Source: an uncultured Bacteroidales bacterium
Lineage (GTDB): Bacteria > Bacteroidota > Bacteroidia > Bacteroidales > Paludibacteraceae
Length of the DNA: 7,609 nucleotides
NCBI GenBank assembly: GCA_903873355.1
Contig: CAIQOG010000089.1
Location: 1 to 7,609 of the forward strand
Reading direction: 5' to 3'
Below are positions 7,208-7,609 of this stretch, piece by piece. Position 1 is the stretch's first letter, and each line of letters starts with the position of its first letter. The notes beneath the pieces are model-generated. The model was not told where the DNA came from. It made no database searches and saw only the letters and a program-made list of their open reading frames with translations. Position numbers and translations under genes: made by a program.

Positions 7208-7246
7208 TAATACTAAACGAATTCGATTATCCCTTAAATACTACTC

Positions 7247-7609
7247 ATGCTATTTGTCAACTACCGTTCTTTTTCGGCTACAAGTGCCGGGTTTTCAGAA
7301 ACCGTAATACAACTACTTGAAAAAATACCGGAAAAAGAAAAGGTGTGCACTATCAGTATCTTTGGAATGGTTTCAGATAAAGATTATCTGTCCAACTTAG
7401 AGATAATCAGGCAAACTGCCCAACAAGTTTTTGGACAAATTCCATTATTGAATTATGTGGCTCAGTCTCCCGAAAATGAACACAACCTGATAGCCGAAGT
7501 GGGTTATCTTCCCGATTCAATAAGTACTTCTGCGGTCAGCTATCATGATTTCCATGCAGGTCGCTATCTCACTATTGAAACTAAAGAATTCAGTGCATTG
7601 CTGGTTGAA
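7247..7609 (+). CDS. N-terminal part of a RidA/chorismatase-like protein (3' end outside window)
   Basis: An open frame of 121 residues runs from ATG 7247 to the window edge with no stop. An in-frame TAA at 7235-7237 makes this ATG the first available start. There is no signal peptide, so a cytoplasmic protein is expected. Visible features are a strand ending in ISIFG (residues 36-40), a helix starting DKDYLSNLEIIRQTAQQVFG (44-63), then P-[LN]-x-YVAQSP (66-74) and a strand with AEVGYL (83-88). This order recalls the N-terminal half of FkbO/Hyg5-type chorismatase-like proteins, which have a RidA/YjgF-like fold and are common in Bacteroidota, sometimes near aryl-polyene or dialkylresorcinol genes. 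The catalytic C-terminal part is not in view. The family call is recalled from pattern only and could be wrong; that the gene is real is much surer. Confidence 0.6.
   Translation, partial: MLFVNYRSFSATSAGFSETVIQLLEKIPEKEKVCTISIFGMVSDKDYLSNLEIIRQTAQQVFGQIPLLNYVAQSPENEHNLIAEVGYLPDSISTSAVSYHDFHAGRYLTIETKEFSALLVE

Larger units (their letters stand above)
6337..7246. other. 910-bp AT-rich intergenic region without a convincing gene
   Basis: Stops are dense in all frames and no reading frame here shows a recognisable protein, tRNA or rRNA. The stretch holds a weak terminator (6446-6487), an AT-only inverted repeat AATTAAT/ATTAATT (6401-6407 and 6421-6427), an inverted repeat CATGCG/CGCATG (6570-6575, 6599-6604) enclosing TTAAT/ATTAA, two related GC-rich 18-mers (6616-6633, 6723-6740), a long hairpin (6674-6714), a small stem TGAAC/GTTCA (6763-6767, 6774-6778), a perfect stem AAATAC/GTATTT with a 4-nt loop (6937-6952), and a branched inverted-repeat set (7095-7168). 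It separates the mannan operon from an apparently unrelated gene. Confidence 0.7.

Noticed and set aside
6337..7246. An insertion sequence or transposase remnant filling the gap
   Set aside because: No transposase fragment, paired terminal inverted repeats with target duplication, or clear insertion boundary could be seen. Only small inverted repeats are present.

Overview
The window looks like part of a Bacteroidota (Bacteroidetes) genome, probably an anaerobic plant-polysaccharide degrader of the Bacteroidales type. The evidence is AT-rich DNA, starts without clear Shine-Dalgarno sequences, a TAnnTTTG-like promoter box, and above all a C-terminal type IX secretion (T9SS) sorting domain, which is confined to this phylum. 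Genus cannot be assigned from sequence reading alone.

Positions 1-6336 hold three same-strand genes that read as the end of a beta-mannan degradation operon. They are the C-terminal tail of a probable GH26 endo-beta-1,4-mannanase (1-216, cut by the window edge), a very large modular secreted SGNH/GDSL-type esterase (260-3748), and a GH2 exo-beta-mannosidase with a signal peptide (start 3751, end 6336). Gaps are 43 bp and 2 bp. The inferred division of labour is that the mannanase cuts the backbone, the cell-surface or released esterase removes acetyl (or other ester) groups from mannan, and the periplasmic mannosidase trims oligosaccharides to mannose. No SusC/SusD pair, transporter or regulator is inside the window.

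The esterase has the architecture signal peptide - module A - BIG2 - module A - BIG2 - BIG2 - SGNH hydrolase - LamG-like - T9SS tail. Module A is a roughly 190-residue duplicated unit that I do not recognise and is a candidate carbohydrate-binding module.

Positions 6337-7246 are a 910-bp AT-rich stretch with no convincing gene. It contains a weak terminator behind the mannosidase, several inverted repeats, two related GC-rich 18-nt elements, and a potential branched RNA-like fold just upstream of the next gene. At 7247 a new gene begins and runs off the right edge. Its visible 121 residues resemble the N-terminal part of RidA/chorismatase-like (FkbO/Hyg5-like) proteins, and it appears unrelated to mannan use.
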